From contig NZ_NRRQ01000003.1 in NCBI RefSeq assembly GCF_016583745.1, positions 62,001-126,000 on the forward strand: a stretch of DNA of 64,000 nucleotides, read 5' to 3'. The stretch is from Chromatium okenii. GTDB taxonomy: Bacteria; Pseudomonadota; Gammaproteobacteria; Chromatiales; Chromatiaceae. The notes beneath the pieces are model-generated. The model ran no database searches. It saw only the letters and a program-made list of their open reading frames with translations, and was not told the DNA's origin. Positions 1 to 9,188 of this stretch are shown one piece after another; within the stretch, counting starts at the first letter, position 1; each line of letters begins with the position of its first letter. Position numbers and translations under genes: made by a program.

Positions 1-9
1 AATTTAACG

Positions 10-747
10 ATGACGCTGTTATTGGATATTGGCAACACCAGTCTGCGCTGGGCGCATGAGCACGATGGTCAGCTCGGCGCGATGGAGCGCGTGCGGCACA
101 GCGGTGGGATTCCGGTGGATGTGTTGGCGGCGTGGGAACAGCTCGCGCCACCGTCGCGCATTGTGGTCAGCAACGTGGGCGGTGACGCGGTGGCAGAAGC
201 GCTGCGGCGCGTCACGCGAGCGTATTGGCATCTTGAGCCGGAATTCGTCAGCACTCGCGCCGAATGCGCCGGACTGCGGATTGCGTATGCCGAGCCGACG
301 CGGTTGGGAGTAGATCGCTGGCTGGCGCTGCTGGCGGCACATCTGGACAACCCGACTGCGGCACCGACGCTGATTGTCGATGCGGGTACGGCGGTGACTT
401 TTGATGCGCTGCGCGGCGATGGGCAGCATCTGGGCGGTTTGATCGTGCCGGGCATTGAACTGATGCGCACGAGCTTGTTGGTGGGGACGCAGATTCCGCG
501 AGTGGATTTTGAGCCGGTTGATGTGTTGTGGGCGGACGATACGGCGACGGCGGTGGCGGCAGGCAGCGTGCAGACCTTGGCGGCGCTGGCGGCGCGAGTG
601 ACGGCGCGGCTGGAGCTGGAAGCTGGCGCGGCAGTGCGGGTGCTACTGACGGGTGGCGATGCGCCGCGCTTGCGGACGGCGCTGTTACAACCGTTTGCTG
701 AAATTGAAGAGTTGGTGCTGCGGGGTTTAATCGCAGCGGGCGGATAA
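10..747 (+). CDS. coaX: Type III pantothenate kinase
   Basis: This 245-residue protein phosphorylates pantothenate in the first step of coenzyme A synthesis, in the cytosol. The type III (ASKHA-fold) signatures are visible: DIGNT at residues 6-10 (phosphate loop), GVDRW at 100-104, DAGTAVTFD at 124-132 and GGLIVPG at 142-148. Length fits the family. A TAA lies just upstream at 5-7, possibly the end of a preceding gene; birA often sits there in gammaproteobacteria, but that is inference. The gene converges on ruvA and shares a bidirectional terminator with it. Another CoA gene, coaE, lies at 13.5 kb but is not linked. The annotation is secure. Confidence 0.96.
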   Translation: MTLLLDIGNTSLRWAHEHDGQLGAMERVRHSGGIPVDVLAAWEQLAPPSRIVVSNVGGDAVAEALRRVTRAYWHLEPEFVSTRAECAGLRIAYAEPTRLGVDRWLALLAAHLDNPTAAPTLIVDAGTAVTFDALRGDGQHLGGLIVPGIELMRTSLLVGTQIPRVDFEPVDVLWADDTATAVAAGSVQTLAALAARVTARLELEAGAAVRVLLTGGDAPRLRTALLQPFAEIEELVLRGLIAAGG

Positions 748-781
748 AAACAGTTGGCAGTAAAAAACCGCCAACTGTTTT
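747..781. terminator. Bidirectional terminator between coaX and ruvA
   Basis: A 12-base inverted repeat, AAAACAGTTGGC (747-758) and GCCAACTGTTTT (770-781), surrounds an 11-base A-rich loop. T-runs follow on both strands, so it can end both converging genes. The sequence partly resembles the GTTGTCAGT repeat family found elsewhere in the window. Confidence 0.75.
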
Positions 782-1385
782 ATATCTGCCGCAGCGCAGC
801 GCGAATCATTTCCTCCGTCGTCAACCCGTTATCAACGCTGCGCACCATCCGATTGGCTTCCAGCGGGCGATACCCCAGCGCCACCAACGCGCTGACGGCA
901 TCCAGCACTGCCTGTTCGTGATCAAGCACCGGCGAGGCAGTGGCAAGCGGCACCGTTCCCGCCGCTCGCCCCATTTCCGTCAACGTCTCCACGCGGTCGC
1001 GCAGTTCCAACACCAGCCGCTGCGCAGTTTTCTTGCCCACGCCGGGGATGCGCATCAACGCGGGAATGTCCTCGCTGACCAGACACTGCGCCAGCCGCTG
1101 CGCATCCATGCTCGCCAACACGTCCAGCGCCAGCCGCGCTCCGATGCCCGTCACTTTTAACAGCATCCGAAACAGCGCCCGCTCGCGCTGGTGGAGAAAG
1201 CCATACAGCACTTGCGCATCTTCACGCACCGCAAAATGCGTGATCAGCGTCACCGGCTCGCCCACCGCCGGTAACTTGTCAAATGCCGAGAGCGCCAGCT
1301 CCACTTCGTAACCGACGCCTCCCACTTCTATCAGCACTTGCGGCGGTTGAATGACGCGCAGAATGCCGCGCAGTTGCCCGATCAT
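780..1385 (-). CDS. ruvA: Holliday junction branch migration protein RuvA
   Basis: RuvA binds Holliday junctions as a tetramer and loads the RuvB motor for branch migration in recombination and repair. The 201-residue protein starts at the ATG at 1385 (MIGQLRGIL), which matches the family start. The open frame runs 80 codons further upstream, but that part overlaps galU and has no RuvA character. An OB-fold region (about 1-63) is followed by two helix-hairpin-helix motifs, VTGIGARLAL (78-87) and IPGVGKKTAQ (113-122), and a C-terminal RuvB-contact domain (about 150-201). It lies 10 nt downstream of galU on the same strand, so co-transcription is likely. ruvB and ruvC are not adjacent. Confidence 0.95.
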   Translation of the reverse strand: MIGQLRGILRVIQPPQVLIEVGGVGYEVELALSAFDKLPAVGEPVTLITHFAVREDAQVLYGFLHQRERALFRMLLKVTGIGARLALDVLASMDAQRLAQCLVSEDIPALMRIPGVGKKTAQRLVLELRDRVETLTEMGRAAGTVPLATASPVLDHEQAVLDAVSALVALGYRPLEANRMVRSVDNGLTTEEMIRAALRQI

Positions 1386-1395
1386 TGGCGCGTGC

Positions 1396-2271
1396 TCAGT
1401 GTTGAGTGAAGGCGCGGAGATACGCGGAAAACCGCTCGCCCAATTCCGGGTGCGCCAGCCCAAATTCCACCGTCGCCTCCAAATAACCGAGCTTGCTGCC
1501 GCAGTCGTAACGCTTGCCTTCAAACGGATGTGCGATGACGTGCTCATCGCGCAGCAGATCGGAAATGCCATCTGTGAGCTGAATCTCGCCACCTGCGCCT
1601 TCGCGGATATTTTCGAGCTTGTCAAAAATGCGCGGCGTCAACAGATAGCGCCCGACGACCGCCAGATTGGATGGCGCATCGGCTGGCGCGGGTTTCTCGA
1701 CAATCGACACCACCCGCATCACCCCGTCAGAGCCAGTTTCAACCTCCACGATGCCGTATTTATGCGTTTCCTCACGCGGCACCTCCTGCACACTCAACAC
1801 GCTACAGCCGTGCCGGGCGTGAATATCCGCCATTTGTTCCACCACGCCCTTGCCGCTGGTGCGGATCAAATCGTCAGCGAGCAGCACCACAAATGGCTCG
1901 TCACCGACCACCGGACGCGCACACAGCACCGCGTGTCCCAGCCCGAGCGCCTCAGCTTGGCGGACATAAATGCAGGAAGCCGTCGCTGGCAATACGCTGC
2001 GCACGATCTTGAGCAGCGCAGTTTTGCCCGCCTGTTGCAGCTCCATTTCCAGCTCATAAGCCTTGTCAAAGTGATCTTCAATCGACCGCTTGCTGCGTCC
2101 GGTGATGAAGATCAATTGATCAACGCCCGCCTCTTCCGCTTCATCAGCGGCGTATTGAATCAACGGTTTATCCACCACCGGCAGCATTTCCTTGGGGCTG
2201 GCTTTGGTGGCGGGTAAGAAACGAGTGCCGAGACCGGCAACCGGAAATACAGCTTTACGAATTTTTGCCAT
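1396..2271 (-). CDS. galU: UTP-glucose-1-phosphate uridylyltransferase GalU
   Basis: GalU makes UDP-glucose from UTP and glucose-1-phosphate, feeding lipopolysaccharide, exopolysaccharide and sugar-nucleotide pathways. The 291-residue protein has the nucleotidyltransferase signature at its N-terminus: [20 protein letters not shown] begins at residue 13, followed by DKP at 34-36. A GAGG about 11 nt upstream of the ATG can serve as ribosome-binding site. It lies between pyrF and ruvA, all on the minus strand. GalU and its relative GalF are similar, but as a single copy with a canonical active-site loop GalU is the natural call. Confidence 0.95.
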   Translation of the reverse strand: MAKIRKAVFPVAGLGTRFLPATKASPKEMLPVVDKPLIQYAADEAEEAGVDQLIFITGRSKRSIEDHFDKAYELEMELQQAGKTALLKIVRSVLPATASCIYVRQAEALGLGHAVLCARPVVGDEPFVVLLADDLIRTSGKGVVEQMADIHARHGCSVLSVQEVPREETHKYGIVEVETGSDGVMRVVSIVEKPAPADAPSNLAVVGRYLLTPRIFDKLENIREGAGGEIQLTDGISDLLRDEHVIAHPFEGKRYDCGSKLGYLEATVEFGLAHPELGERFSAYLRAFTQH

Positions 2272-2293
2272 GACGCAAGGTTCCTCTTAAAAA

Positions 2294-2317
2294 AGTTGTC
2301 AGTTGTCAGTTGTCAGT
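2294..2317. repeat. GTTGTCAGTT-family repeat at the pyrF 3' end
   Basis: The 7-base unit GTTGTCA is repeated three times in tandem, preceded by an A-run. The last codons of pyrF and its stop lie inside it, so the repeat encodes the final residues ELTTDN. It belongs to the dispersed family also seen near 6725, 7929, 9187, 21025, 48241 and 53393. Confidence 0.7.
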
Positions 2318-3006
2318 TCATCGGCAATGGCGATCAATGCCGCCAGCGGGTCAGCTGCTTGCGTGATCGGACGCCCAATCACCAAATAATCCGCGCCGGC
2401 TGCCAGCGCCGCCGCCGGAGTCAACACCCGCTGTTGATCGCCAACTGCGGCACCTGCCGGACGCACGCCCGGCGTTACCAGCACGAATTGTGTTCCCAAC
2501 GCAGCGCGTACCGCAGCCGCTTCCAACGGCGAGCACACAATCCCATCCAAACCAGCGGCGTGACCGAGCTGCGCGAGCGTCAGCACCCGCTGGGCTGGCG
2601 TTCCGGCGCAGCCGCTCGCCGCCAAATCCTCCGCCGTCAAGCTCGTCAGCACCGTGACGCCGATGAGCAACGGCGCTGGCGTCAGCCGCTGCGCCAGCCG
2701 CTCTCGCGCTGCCATCAGCATCCGCTGCCCACCGCTGATGTGAACATTGACCATCCACACGCCGAGATCGGCCGCTGCGTCACAGGCTGCTGCGACCGTG
2801 TTGGGGATGTCGTGAAATTTTAGATCAAGAAACACTTCAAAGCCGCGTCGTTGCAAGGTATCCACGATGCTCGGCCCCAGCCGCGTGAACAATTCCTTGC
2901 CGACCTTCAACCGACAACGCGCCGGATCAAGTTGGTCTACCAGCGCCAGCGCGGGTGCGGCGGCAGCGTAATCAAGCGCGACGATTAAACGGGATGACAG
3001 ATTCAC
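2299..3006 (-). CDS. pyrF: Orotidine-5'-phosphate decarboxylase
   Basis: PyrF decarboxylates orotidine monophosphate to UMP, the last step of de novo pyrimidine synthesis. A GTG at 3006 ([13 protein letters not shown]) gives 235 residues, the usual size. The frame continues upstream only by overlapping lapB. Family motifs are present: VALDY near the start, [10 protein letters not shown] (the catalytic Asp-Lys-Asp region) and a [12 protein letters not shown] phosphate-binding segment near the end. The start lies 7 nt after the lapB stop, reproducing the lapB-pyrF order of Escherichia coli. The last six residues are encoded by a dispersed repeat, so the natural C-terminus may have been altered. 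Confidence 0.94.
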   Translation of the reverse strand: MNLSSRLIVALDYAAAAPALALVDQLDPARCRLKVGKELFTRLGPSIVDTLQRRGFEVFLDLKFHDIPNTVAAACDAAADLGVWMVNVHISGGQRMLMAARERLAQRLTPAPLLIGVTVLTSLTAEDLAASGCAGTPAQRVLTLAQLGHAAGLDGIVCSPLEAAAVRAALGTQFVLVTPGVRPAGAAVGDQQRVLTPAAALAAGADYLVIGRPITQAADPLAALIAIADELTTDN

Positions 3007-3013
3007 AACACAT

Positions 3014-4213
3014 TCACTCAGATGAAATAACAGGAGATAGCGATTCAGCGTTGGTCGGTTCGGGCTGCACCGGCACCACCGTTCCCCAGCGTTTACAACT
3101 GGGGCATTGCCAATGCAGCGTCCGCGCTTGAAAACCGCAATGTTCACATTGATACACCGGCTGCCGCGCCAATATCGTGCGCGTCACCGCCAGCGTCACC
3201 TGCAACCGCTGGCGCAGCGGCGCAGCAATTCCTTCTTGCGCGATTTGCAGCGCCAGCATCCGCTCCAATACCGATAAATCAGCATGATGCGTGAGATAAG
3301 CCGTCATCACATCCAGCGCCGCCGTTTCACCTCGCGCCGCTGCGACCACCTCCGCCAAGCTACGCAGCAGCGGCGGGCTGGGATGACGCTGCGCCAGCGC
3401 CTCCAGCAGCGGCAACACATCATCGCGCTCCAAGTGCTGCAACGCCTCAATCAATTCCGGCAGAATTTCCGCCACATAGGTCGCGCCGCGCTCCGCCACC
3501 CGCAATAACACCGTGACGGCGCGTTGCGGCTGACCATCCGCCAGCGCAGCGCGTCCTTCCAACATCGCCGCCCGCACACAATTTGGATCAACCCGCAGCG
3601 CCAGCGCCAATTCCCGCCGCGCTGTGACCGGATCAGCGTTGCGTTGCGCCTCTTCCGCCAGCTCGCAGTGATAGTGCGCAATCTCCACCGCCAACGGCGG
3701 CTCTTGAACCGGCTTGATCTGCTCGGCGACTGCGAGACAGCGCCGCCAATCGCGCTCGCATTGATACAGATCGCGCAGCGCCAGCAACGCCCGCTGCCGC
3801 TGCAAACCACAGTCAACCAATTCCTGAAACAGCACCTCGGCGCGATCCAGCAACCCGGCGCACATGTAATCTTGCCCCAGTTCAAACAGCGCATAACCGC
3901 GTAATTCGGTGCTCAGATGCGTCCGCGCCACAAGGTTTTGATGAATGCGAATGGCGCGATCCACCTCGCCGCGCCGTCGAAATAAATTGCCCAGCGCCAG
4001 ATGCGTTTCCACCGTGTCCTGATCGACCTCGGTGAGTTTCAGAAACAGATCAATCGCCTTATCGGGCTGTTCTTCCAGCAAATAATTCAAACCGCGCAAA
4101 AAATCGGGATGTGCCGGACCGACGCGCTCAAAAGTCGCCCGCAGCTCGCGCCGTGACAGCCACCAGCCGGAAGCAGCCGCCACGGGCAATAACAAAAAGA
4201 GCGTTTCCAGCAT
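3014..4213 (-). CDS. lapB: Lipopolysaccharide assembly protein LapB
   Basis: LapB (YciM) is an inner-membrane-anchored TPR protein that adjusts lipopolysaccharide synthesis by promoting FtsH degradation of LpxC. The ATG at 4213 ([14 protein letters not shown]) matches known LapB starts; an upstream in-frame start would add nine residues. The 399-residue protein has one N-terminal membrane helix (about 2-19), a long set of TPR-like helical repeats, and a C-terminal rubredoxin-type zinc site with CxxC pairs at 356/359 and 370/373. It is followed directly by pyrF. The usual upstream partner lapA is absent: upstream is a divergent peroxiredoxin gene. Confidence 0.94.
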   Translation of the reverse strand: MLETLFLLLPVAAASGWWLSRRELRATFERVGPAHPDFLRGLNYLLEEQPDKAIDLFLKLTEVDQDTVETHLALGNLFRRRGEVDRAIRIHQNLVARTHLSTELRGYALFELGQDYMCAGLLDRAEVLFQELVDCGLQRQRALLALRDLYQCERDWRRCLAVAEQIKPVQEPPLAVEIAHYHCELAEEAQRNADPVTARRELALALRVDPNCVRAAMLEGRAALADGQPQRAVTVLLRVAERGATYVAEILPELIEALQHLERDDVLPLLEALAQRHPSPPLLRSLAEVVAAARGETAALDVMTAYLTHHADLSVLERMLALQIAQEGIAAPLRQRLQVTLAVTRTILARQPVYQCEHCGFQARTLHWQCPSCKRWGTVVPVQPEPTNAESLSPVISSE

Positions 4214-4462
4214 GTCAGCGCCATCCCTTTTCACCAGCACAGATGAACTGAATCATACAGACTCAGGCCAATTATCGCGCCCGTGCGCCACCCGCACCGC
4301 GATCATCGCTGGAACCAATTGCGCCGATTTTGATAACCCATTTTTCATCTGCGCGTGGTGAGATTATCGTTCATCCCACGTTGACGGCAGCGCCTTAGCC
4401 AGCCGCACAACCACACTTTTTACCGTCACTTTTTATTCACCGTTGATTTTGGAGTATTGATA

Positions 4463-5197
4463 ATGTTGCAAGACCGTACCGGCAGTCGCGTTCCCGAAGT
4501 TATTTTTCACACCCGCAATGAACACGAATGGGTTGATGTCACCACCGCGCAATTGTTTGCCGGTAAAACGGTGATCGTTTTTTCATTACCCGGCGCATTT
4601 ACGCCCACCTGCTCTTCATCGCATGTGCCGCGTTATAACCAATTGCTGCCCGTATTCAAACAGCACGGCGTTGATGACATCATCTGCATGGCGGTTAATG
4701 ACACCTTCGTGATGAATGAATGGAAAGTGGCGCAACACGCTGATGATTTAACCTTCATTCCTGATGGCAATGGCGAATTCAGCGACGGCATGGGCATGTT
4801 GGTTGAAAAAGACGCGATTGGATTTGGTAAACGTTCATGGCGCTATTCCATGCTGGTGCGCGATGGCGTGATTGCCAAGATGTTTATTGAGCCAGAAGTA
4901 GACGGCGATCCCTACGGCGTCTCCGATGCCGATACGATGTTAGATTATCTGGCACCGAATGCGCCCAAGCCATTGAGCGTGACCGTATTCACTCGCCCCG
5001 GCTGCCCATTCTGTGCAAAAGCGAAAACCGCCTTAAAAACTGCGGGCATCGCCTATGAAGAACTGCTGCTCAATCGTGATTATACCGATTTAACTTTACG
5101 CGCTGTTGCTGGTGCGACTTCGGTGCCGCAGATTTTCATTGACGGCCAATTGATTGGTGGCTCTGACAAATTAGATGAATGGCTTGCCGCTCGTTAA
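4463..5197 (+). CDS. Peroxiredoxin-glutaredoxin hybrid (Prx5-Grx)
   Basis: This 244-residue fusion reduces peroxides with glutathione. Its Prx5 domain (about 1-165) has the peroxidatic cysteine C50 in PGAFTPTC. Its C-terminal glutaredoxin domain (about 171-244) has the active site C181-P-F-C184 and the glutathione-contact segment [10 protein letters not shown]. The ATG at 4463 is chosen because GGAG lies 8 nt upstream; an in-frame TTG at 4457 is less likely. Glutathione reductase follows on the same strand, so one locus holds both the peroxidase and the enzyme that restores its reductant. A hairpin repeat and a terminator-like hairpin separate the two. The gene is divergent from lapB. Confidence 0.95.
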   Translation: MLQDRTGSRVPEVIFHTRNEHEWVDVTTAQLFAGKTVIVFSLPGAFTPTCSSSHVPRYNQLLPVFKQHGVDDIICMAVNDTFVMNEWKVAQHADDLTFIPDGNGEFSDGMGMLVEKDAIGFGKRSWRYSMLVRDGVIAKMFIEPEVDGDPYGVSDADTMLDYLAPNAPKPLSVTVFTRPGCPFCAKAKTALKTAGIAYEELLLNRDYTDLTLRAVAGATSVPQIFIDGQLIGGSDKLDEWLAAR

Positions 5198-5222
5198 TCC
5201 CTGATTAAAAAATACAGCACCG

Positions 5223-5243
5223 CCCCCCTTTGAAAAAGGGGGG
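5223..5243. repeat. CCCCCCTTT/AAAGGGGGG palindromic repeat
   Basis: A perfect 9-bp inverted repeat (CCCCCCTTT and AAAGGGGGG around GAA) lies 26 nt after the peroxiredoxin-glutaredoxin stop. The same 21-mer occurs inside uvrC (33310-33330) and hrpA (about 61664-61685). It looks like a half-copy of the larger element found in those genes. Confidence 0.85.
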
Positions 5244-5255
5244 TTTGAGAAGATT

Positions 5256-5278
5256 GGGGCATTGCGCCCCCTTTTTTT
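5256..5278 (+). terminator. Intrinsic terminator or attenuator before gor
   Basis: GGGGC (5256-5260) and GCCCC (5266-5270) form a short GC stem with a 5-base loop, followed by C and seven T (5272-5278). It ends 15 nt before the glutathione reductase ATG and touches its ribosome-binding site. It may terminate the upstream gene or attenuate read-through into gor. Confidence 0.6.
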
Positions 5279-5293
5279 GTCAGGAGCAAATGA

Positions 5294-6670
5294 ATGACAC
5301 AGCATTTTGATTTAATTGCGATTGGTGGCGGCAGCGGCGGTTTAGCGGTCGCCGAAAAAGCGGCGCAATTCGGGCAGCGCGTCGCCATTGTCGAACCCAG
5401 CAAACTCGGCGGCACCTGCGTCAATGCCGGTTGCGTACCTAAAAAAGTGATGTGGTACGCCGCCAATCACGCCGCCGCCATCGCTGCCGCGCCCGAATTC
5501 GGCATTCGCGCCCACAGCGACGGTCTTGATTGGGCAACGCTGGTCGCCGGGCGCAATCGCTATGTCGCTGATATCAATCAGTATTGGGACGGCTACGTCA
5601 GCTCTCAAAATATCACGCGCATTACTGGTCGCGCTCAATTCGTCGATGCCCACACCATCGCCGTTGGCGACCAGCACTACAGCGCCGATCATCTGGTGAT
5701 TGCGACCGGCGGGCGACCGATTGTGCCGCGAATGCCCGGCGCGGAATTGGGCATTGATTCAGATGGATTTTTTCAACTGGAGACGCAGCCACAGCGCGTC
5801 GCCATCGTCGGCGGTGGTTATATCGGCGTTGAGCTGGCGGGCGTGTTACGCGCCTTCGGCACCGAGGTGACGGTGGTCGCGCTGGAAGATCGGCTGCTGT
5901 GGCTGTTTGATCCGCTGATTAGCGCCACGCTGCGCGACAACATGACGGCGCATGGCATTGATATTCGGTTGGAATTTCCGGTGGCGGCGCTGGAGCGCGA
6001 TGCTGCCGGGCTGGCGCTGGTCGCGCAAAATGGCGAGCGTTTGGGCGGTTTTGACCAGATTATCTGGGCGGTGGGGCGCACGCCGAACACCCGCGATCTC
6101 AACCTCGCGGCGGCGGGCGTGACCGTGCAAGCTAACGGCATGATCCCGACTGATGCCTACCAGAACACCAACGTTGCCGGCATTTACGCGCTCGGCGATG
6201 TGACCGGACGCGAGCCGTTGACGCCGGTGGCGGTGGCGGCGGGACGGCGTCTCGCCGAGCGCCTATTTAACAATCAGCCGGAACGCAAACTCGATTACGA
6301 CAACATTCCGACGGTGGTGTTCACACATCCGCCGCTGGGCAAGGTCGGATTGACGGAACCGGAGGCGCGGCAGCGTTTTGGCGACACGTTGACGATTTAT
6401 GAGACCAGTTTTACGCCGATGCGTTATGCGCTCAATGCGCACGGGGCGACGACGGCGATGAAATTAGTGTGCGCTGGCGCGGAAGAGCGCGTGGTGGGGA
6501 TTCATTTAATTGGCGATGGCGTCGATGAAATGCTGCAAGGCTTTGCAGTTGCAGTGAAAATGGGCGCAACGAAAGCGGATTTAGATGCGACGGTGGCAAT
6601 TCATCCGTGCAGCGCCGAGGAATTAGTGACCTTAAAAACGCCGGTACGCAGACCGGGTGACACGCATTAA
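5294..6670 (+). CDS. gor: Glutathione-disulfide reductase
   Basis: This NADPH-dependent flavoenzyme reduces glutathione disulfide. The 458-residue protein has an N-terminal FAD dinucleotide fold (IAIGGGSGG, 8-16), the redox disulfide C42-V-N-A-G-C47 in the glutathione reductase context [13 protein letters not shown], a central NADPH fold ([11 protein letters not shown]), the second FAD motif YALGDVTG, and the C-terminal catalytic HPCSAEE, where many relatives have HPTSAEE. AGGAG lies 8 nt upstream of the ATG. It pairs with the glutathione-dependent peroxiredoxin upstream. Dihydrolipoamide and mercuric reductases share the fold, but these motifs favour glutathione reductase. Confidence 0.94.
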   Translation: MTQHFDLIAIGGGSGGLAVAEKAAQFGQRVAIVEPSKLGGTCVNAGCVPKKVMWYAANHAAAIAAAPEFGIRAHSDGLDWATLVAGRNRYVADINQYWDGYVSSQNITRITGRAQFVDAHTIAVGDQHYSADHLVIATGGRPIVPRMPGAELGIDSDGFFQLETQPQRVAIVGGGYIGVELAGVLRAFGTEVTVVALEDRLLWLFDPLISATLRDNMTAHGIDIRLEFPVAALERDAAGLALVAQNGERLGGFDQIIWAVGRTPNTRDLNLAAAGVTVQANGMIPTDAYQNTNVAGIYALGDVTGREPLTPVAVAAGRRLAERLFNNQPERKLDYDNIPTVVFTHPPLGKVGLTEPEARQRFGDTLTIYETSFTPMRYALNAHGATTAMKLVCAGAEERVVGIHLIGDGVDEMLQGFAVAVKMGATKADLDATVAIHPCSAEELVTLKTPVRRPGDTH

Positions 6671-6686
6671 CGATTTAATTCTGCAT

Positions 6687-6722
6687 CTGCTGCGTTGAGA
6701 AGATCAAAACGCAGCAGTTTTT
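6687..6722 (+). terminator. Intrinsic terminator after gor
   Basis: CTGCTGCGTT (6687-6696) pairs with AACGCAGCAG (6708-6717), a perfect 10-bp stem with an 11-base loop, followed by TTTTT at 6718-6722. It lies 16 nt after the gor stop. Confidence 0.85.
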
Positions 6723-6724
6723 GA

Positions 6725-6735
6725 GTTGTCAGTTT
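6725..6735. repeat. Short GTTGTCAGTTT repeat fragment
   Basis: A single GTTGTCAGTTT unit follows the gor terminator and precedes the convergent aminotransferase gene. It is a minimal member of the dispersed GTTGTCAGTT family. Confidence 0.5.
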
Positions 6736-6763
6736 CAAAAAAAAGCATTCACTGCTTCAATCG

Positions 6764-7903
6764 TCAACGAGATGATTTTAATCCCGTCGCTGCCGCAACT
6801 GCCGCTACGATTTGATCTTGATCGTCTTCTGATAAATACGGATGCAGCGGTAAACTCAAGACGCGCTGCGCAATTGCCGCACTGATTGGCGTATTGTCAT
6901 CGCCCATACCAATTTGGAAAACCGGCTGCTCATTTAATGGCAAGGGATAATGCACTGCGGTGGGAATTCCTTGTTGCTGTAATTGCGCCGCCACTGCATC
7001 CCGATTGTCAACCTGAATAGTGTATTGCGCATACACCGACGTATTGCCCGTTGCAAGTGCTGGCGTTAATACCGGCGCATTTATTCCATCTGCCGTTGAT
7101 GCCGCCCCGCGTTGTTGCAGCAGCGACGTATAGCGGGCACCAATTCGCGCTCGCGCCGCAATTTCTGCCGGAAATAGCGCCAGCTTTTCCAATAAAATCG
7201 CCGCTTGCAGCGTATCCAAACGCCCATTGATGCCCAAACGCGGATGGTAATAACGGCGTTCTTGCCCGTGATTGCGCACCTCGCGCAGCCGCTCGGCGAG
7301 CTGATCATCATCGGTGAAACACGCGCCGCCATCGCCGTAGCCGCCCAGCGGTTTGGACGGAAAAAACGAGGTGCAGCCAATTTGCGCCAAGCCACCCGAC
7401 CGCCGTCCATAACGGCTCGCGCCCAAACTTTGCGCCGCGTCTTCAATGACCGCTAAATGATGTTGCGCAGCAATGGCGTTAATTGTTTCCATATCGGCGC
7501 ATTGCCCGTATAGCGCCACCGGCATAATTGCTCGCGTGCGACCAGTAATTGCATCTGCTATCTGCGCCGGATCAAGGTTATAAGTGACCGGATCAATATC
7601 GACAAATATCGGTCGCGCTCCAATTAACGCAATCACCTCGGCAGTGGCAATAAACGTGAATGGCGTAGTAATCACTTCATCGCCGCGTCCAATTTCCAGC
7701 GCCAGCAATGCCGCTAATAGCGCATCGGTGCCGCTGGACATGCCAATACAATGACGCACGCCGATAAAACTCGCCAATTGCGTTTCCAATGCAATCACTT
7801 CCGGCCCCATAATGAACTGACCGTGTTGGAACACCGCTTCAAGACGCGCTTGAATCGCGGGAGCGAGTAACTGATATTGCGTTTTTAAGTCGATAAACTG
7901 CAT
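6764..7903 (-). CDS. WbpE-like sugar aminotransferase (DegT/DnrJ/EryC1/StrS)
   Basis: This 379-residue PLP enzyme belongs to the family that aminates keto-sugar nucleotides for O-antigen or capsule sugars. It strongly resembles WbpE of Pseudomonas, which aminates UDP-3-oxo-GlcNAc-uronate: it has GQFIMGPEV, SSGTDAL (phosphate binding), EDAAQSLGA (the Asp that contacts the PLP ring nitrogen) and SFFPSKPLGGYGDGG, containing the Schiff-base lysine. Length is typical. No other Wbp-like genes flank it, so the exact substrate is inferred from resemblance only. It is convergent with gor, and its upstream gap holds a GTTGTCAGTT-type repeat. Confidence 0.88.
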   Translation of the reverse strand: MQFIDLKTQYQLLAPAIQARLEAVFQHGQFIMGPEVIALETQLASFIGVRHCIGMSSGTDALLAALLALEIGRGDEVITTPFTFIATAEVIALIGARPIFVDIDPVTYNLDPAQIADAITGRTRAIMPVALYGQCADMETINAIAAQHHLAVIEDAAQSLGASRYGRRSGGLAQIGCTSFFPSKPLGGYGDGGACFTDDDQLAERLREVRNHGQERRYYHPRLGINGRLDTLQAAILLEKLALFPAEIAARARIGARYTSLLQQRGAASTADGINAPVLTPALATGNTSVYAQYTIQVDNRDAVAAQLQQQGIPTAVHYPLPLNEQPVFQIGMGDDNTPISAAIAQRVLSLPLHPYLSEDDQDQIVAAVAAATGLKSSR

Positions 7904-7928
7904 TAAAATTTCACCTAAAGTGAGGTGG

Positions 7929-7967
7929 TTAAAAAAATTGCCAGTTGTAAAAAGTTGTCAATTGTCA
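7929..7967. repeat. GTTGTCAATTGTCAGT-family repeat
   Basis: TTGCCAGTTGTAAAAAG is followed by GTTGTCAATTGTCAGT. It lies between the divergent aminotransferase and META-domain genes and is part of the same dispersed family as 9187-9261 and 21025-21090. The rest of the 180-base gap shows no gene. Confidence 0.6.
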
Positions 7968-8083
7968 GTAATCAATGGCGTCGTCATCGCTCACCGACAA
8001 CTCAAAATCATCAAACTGCGATCTGAGCGTGTTGCCTGCGTTAAGATAACCCGCCTCACGACCACCGTATTCAGGTGTTTTTC

Positions 8084-8959
8084 ATGCAACCATTTTCCAC
8101 AGTTCTGCCGCGCTCCGCTGCCGCCGCCCTGCTGGCGCTGTTGATGACCGCCGCGCCGTCAAGCGATGCCGCTGACTCCGCGCCAGCAATGGCGCTCGCC
8201 GCTACCTTTGAAGGGCAAAGCTGGCAATTGGTCGGCTATCAAACCGCGACTGGCTTTCTCGCCGCCGATCCGACCACGCCCACACAATTTCAATTCAGCG
8301 CCGGGCAATTTGCCAGCACTGGCGGCTGCTATCCGCTGGCGGGCACCTACGTCGTGACTGCTACCGGCTTGACCGTCGGCACGCGTCCCACCACGCCCGC
8401 TGCCTGCGCCGCGTCGTTGCTGCAACAACACACCGCCATCACCGCCGATTTAGCCGCTGTCACGCGAGCGCATCAGGTCGGCACCCAGTTGGAATTCCTT
8501 GATGATGCCGGACAATTGCGGCTGCGCTTGCAAGCTCTGCAACCCGCTTCGCCACTGCTGGGGCAAACGTGGCTGCTGGAGTTTTATCACCATCCCAAAC
8601 AAGGACCGGTGTTATTGCTGGAACGCACCACAATCGACCTCGAATTTCACCCATCTGGCACCTTGACCGGCAGCAACGGCTGCAACCAATACATGAGCGG
8701 TTACACCGTCAGCGATCAGCAGTTGCAACTCGGCCCGCTCGCCACCAAACGTCCGACCTGTAGCAGCGTCAAAGATGTCGCGCTAAAAGCCCTCACCGCC
8801 CAAGCTGCCGCCTACGCCGCTGCGCTCGCCAGCGTCGCCAGCTACCAAGTTGAGGGGCAGCAACTGACGCTGCGCACCGCTGATGGCAAGGTCGCCGCCC
8901 GATTTCGTGCTGCCGTGCCGCCCACGCCAGCACTTGCGCCATTAACGCCAGCAATCTGA
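8084..8959 (+). CDS. Exported protein with two META-like domains
   Basis: This 291-residue protein begins with a likely signal peptide (MQPFSTVLPRSAAAALLALL, cleavage probably after the AAPSSDA segment), so it should be periplasmic or cell-surface. The C-terminal half (about 165-275) is a META/HslJ-type domain: LLGQTWLLEFY, then FHPSGTLTGSNGCNQY, GPLATKRPTC and a final TADGKVAARF strand. The N-terminal half repeats the pattern more weakly (FEGQSWQLVGY, FASTGGCYPLAG), suggesting an internal duplication. META proteins are linked to stress tolerance such as novobiocin resistance, but the role here is unknown. The ATG at 8084 is preferred over the GTG at 8075, which overlaps the AGG ribosome-binding site. 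Confidence 0.82.
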   Translation: MQPFSTVLPRSAAAALLALLMTAAPSSDAADSAPAMALAATFEGQSWQLVGYQTATGFLAADPTTPTQFQFSAGQFASTGGCYPLAGTYVVTATGLTVGTRPTTPAACAASLLQQHTAITADLAAVTRAHQVGTQLEFLDDAGQLRLRLQALQPASPLLGQTWLLEFYHHPKQGPVLLLERTTIDLEFHPSGTLTGSNGCNQYMSGYTVSDQQLQLGPLATKRPTCSSVKDVALKALTAQAAAYAAALASVASYQVEGQQLTLRTADGKVAARFRAAVPPTPALAPLTPAI

Positions 8960-9032
8960 CCACCTGCGACCCGTCGCGGCAGCGCAAAGCGGCATACTCT
9001 TTGCCCAAACCTAATTGACACGAGGCGACATC

Positions 9033-9188
9033 ATGCGTTGTTGGGCACACACCTTGCTGATCACGGTCATCATCGCGCTCGGCGTCATCAGCATCCTGAA
9101 CGCCTGCGGCCAAAAAGGCTCCCTCACCTTGCCAGATCGTGTACCGCCGCCACCCGGCGCTGATGTCCCGCAGCCTTCACGCAGTTAA
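9033..9188 (+). CDS. lptM: LptM-like small lipoprotein
   Basis: This 51-residue gene is a typical LptM (YifL) lipoprotein. It has a basic start (MRCWAH), a hydrophobic helix, the lipobox LNAC with the acylated cysteine at residue 25, then GQKGSLTLP and a short proline-rich tail. In Escherichia coli LptM helps LptD oxidation and assembly of the outer-membrane lipopolysaccharide translocon. The motif GQKGPLxLP right after the cysteine is the family signature. Its position just upstream of lysA and dapF is conserved in gammaproteobacteria. A repeat element begins at its stop codon. Confidence 0.9.
   Translation: MRCWAHTLLITVIIALGVISILNACGQKGSLTLPDRVPPPPGADVPQPSRS

Noticed and set aside
1386-1625. 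An 80-codon N-terminal extension of RuvA
   Set aside because: It overlaps galU and lacks RuvA features; the internal ATG at 1385 gives the standard N-terminus.
1351-2217. A 288-codon open frame antisense to galU
   Set aside because: It is opposite a certain gene and has no recognisable product.
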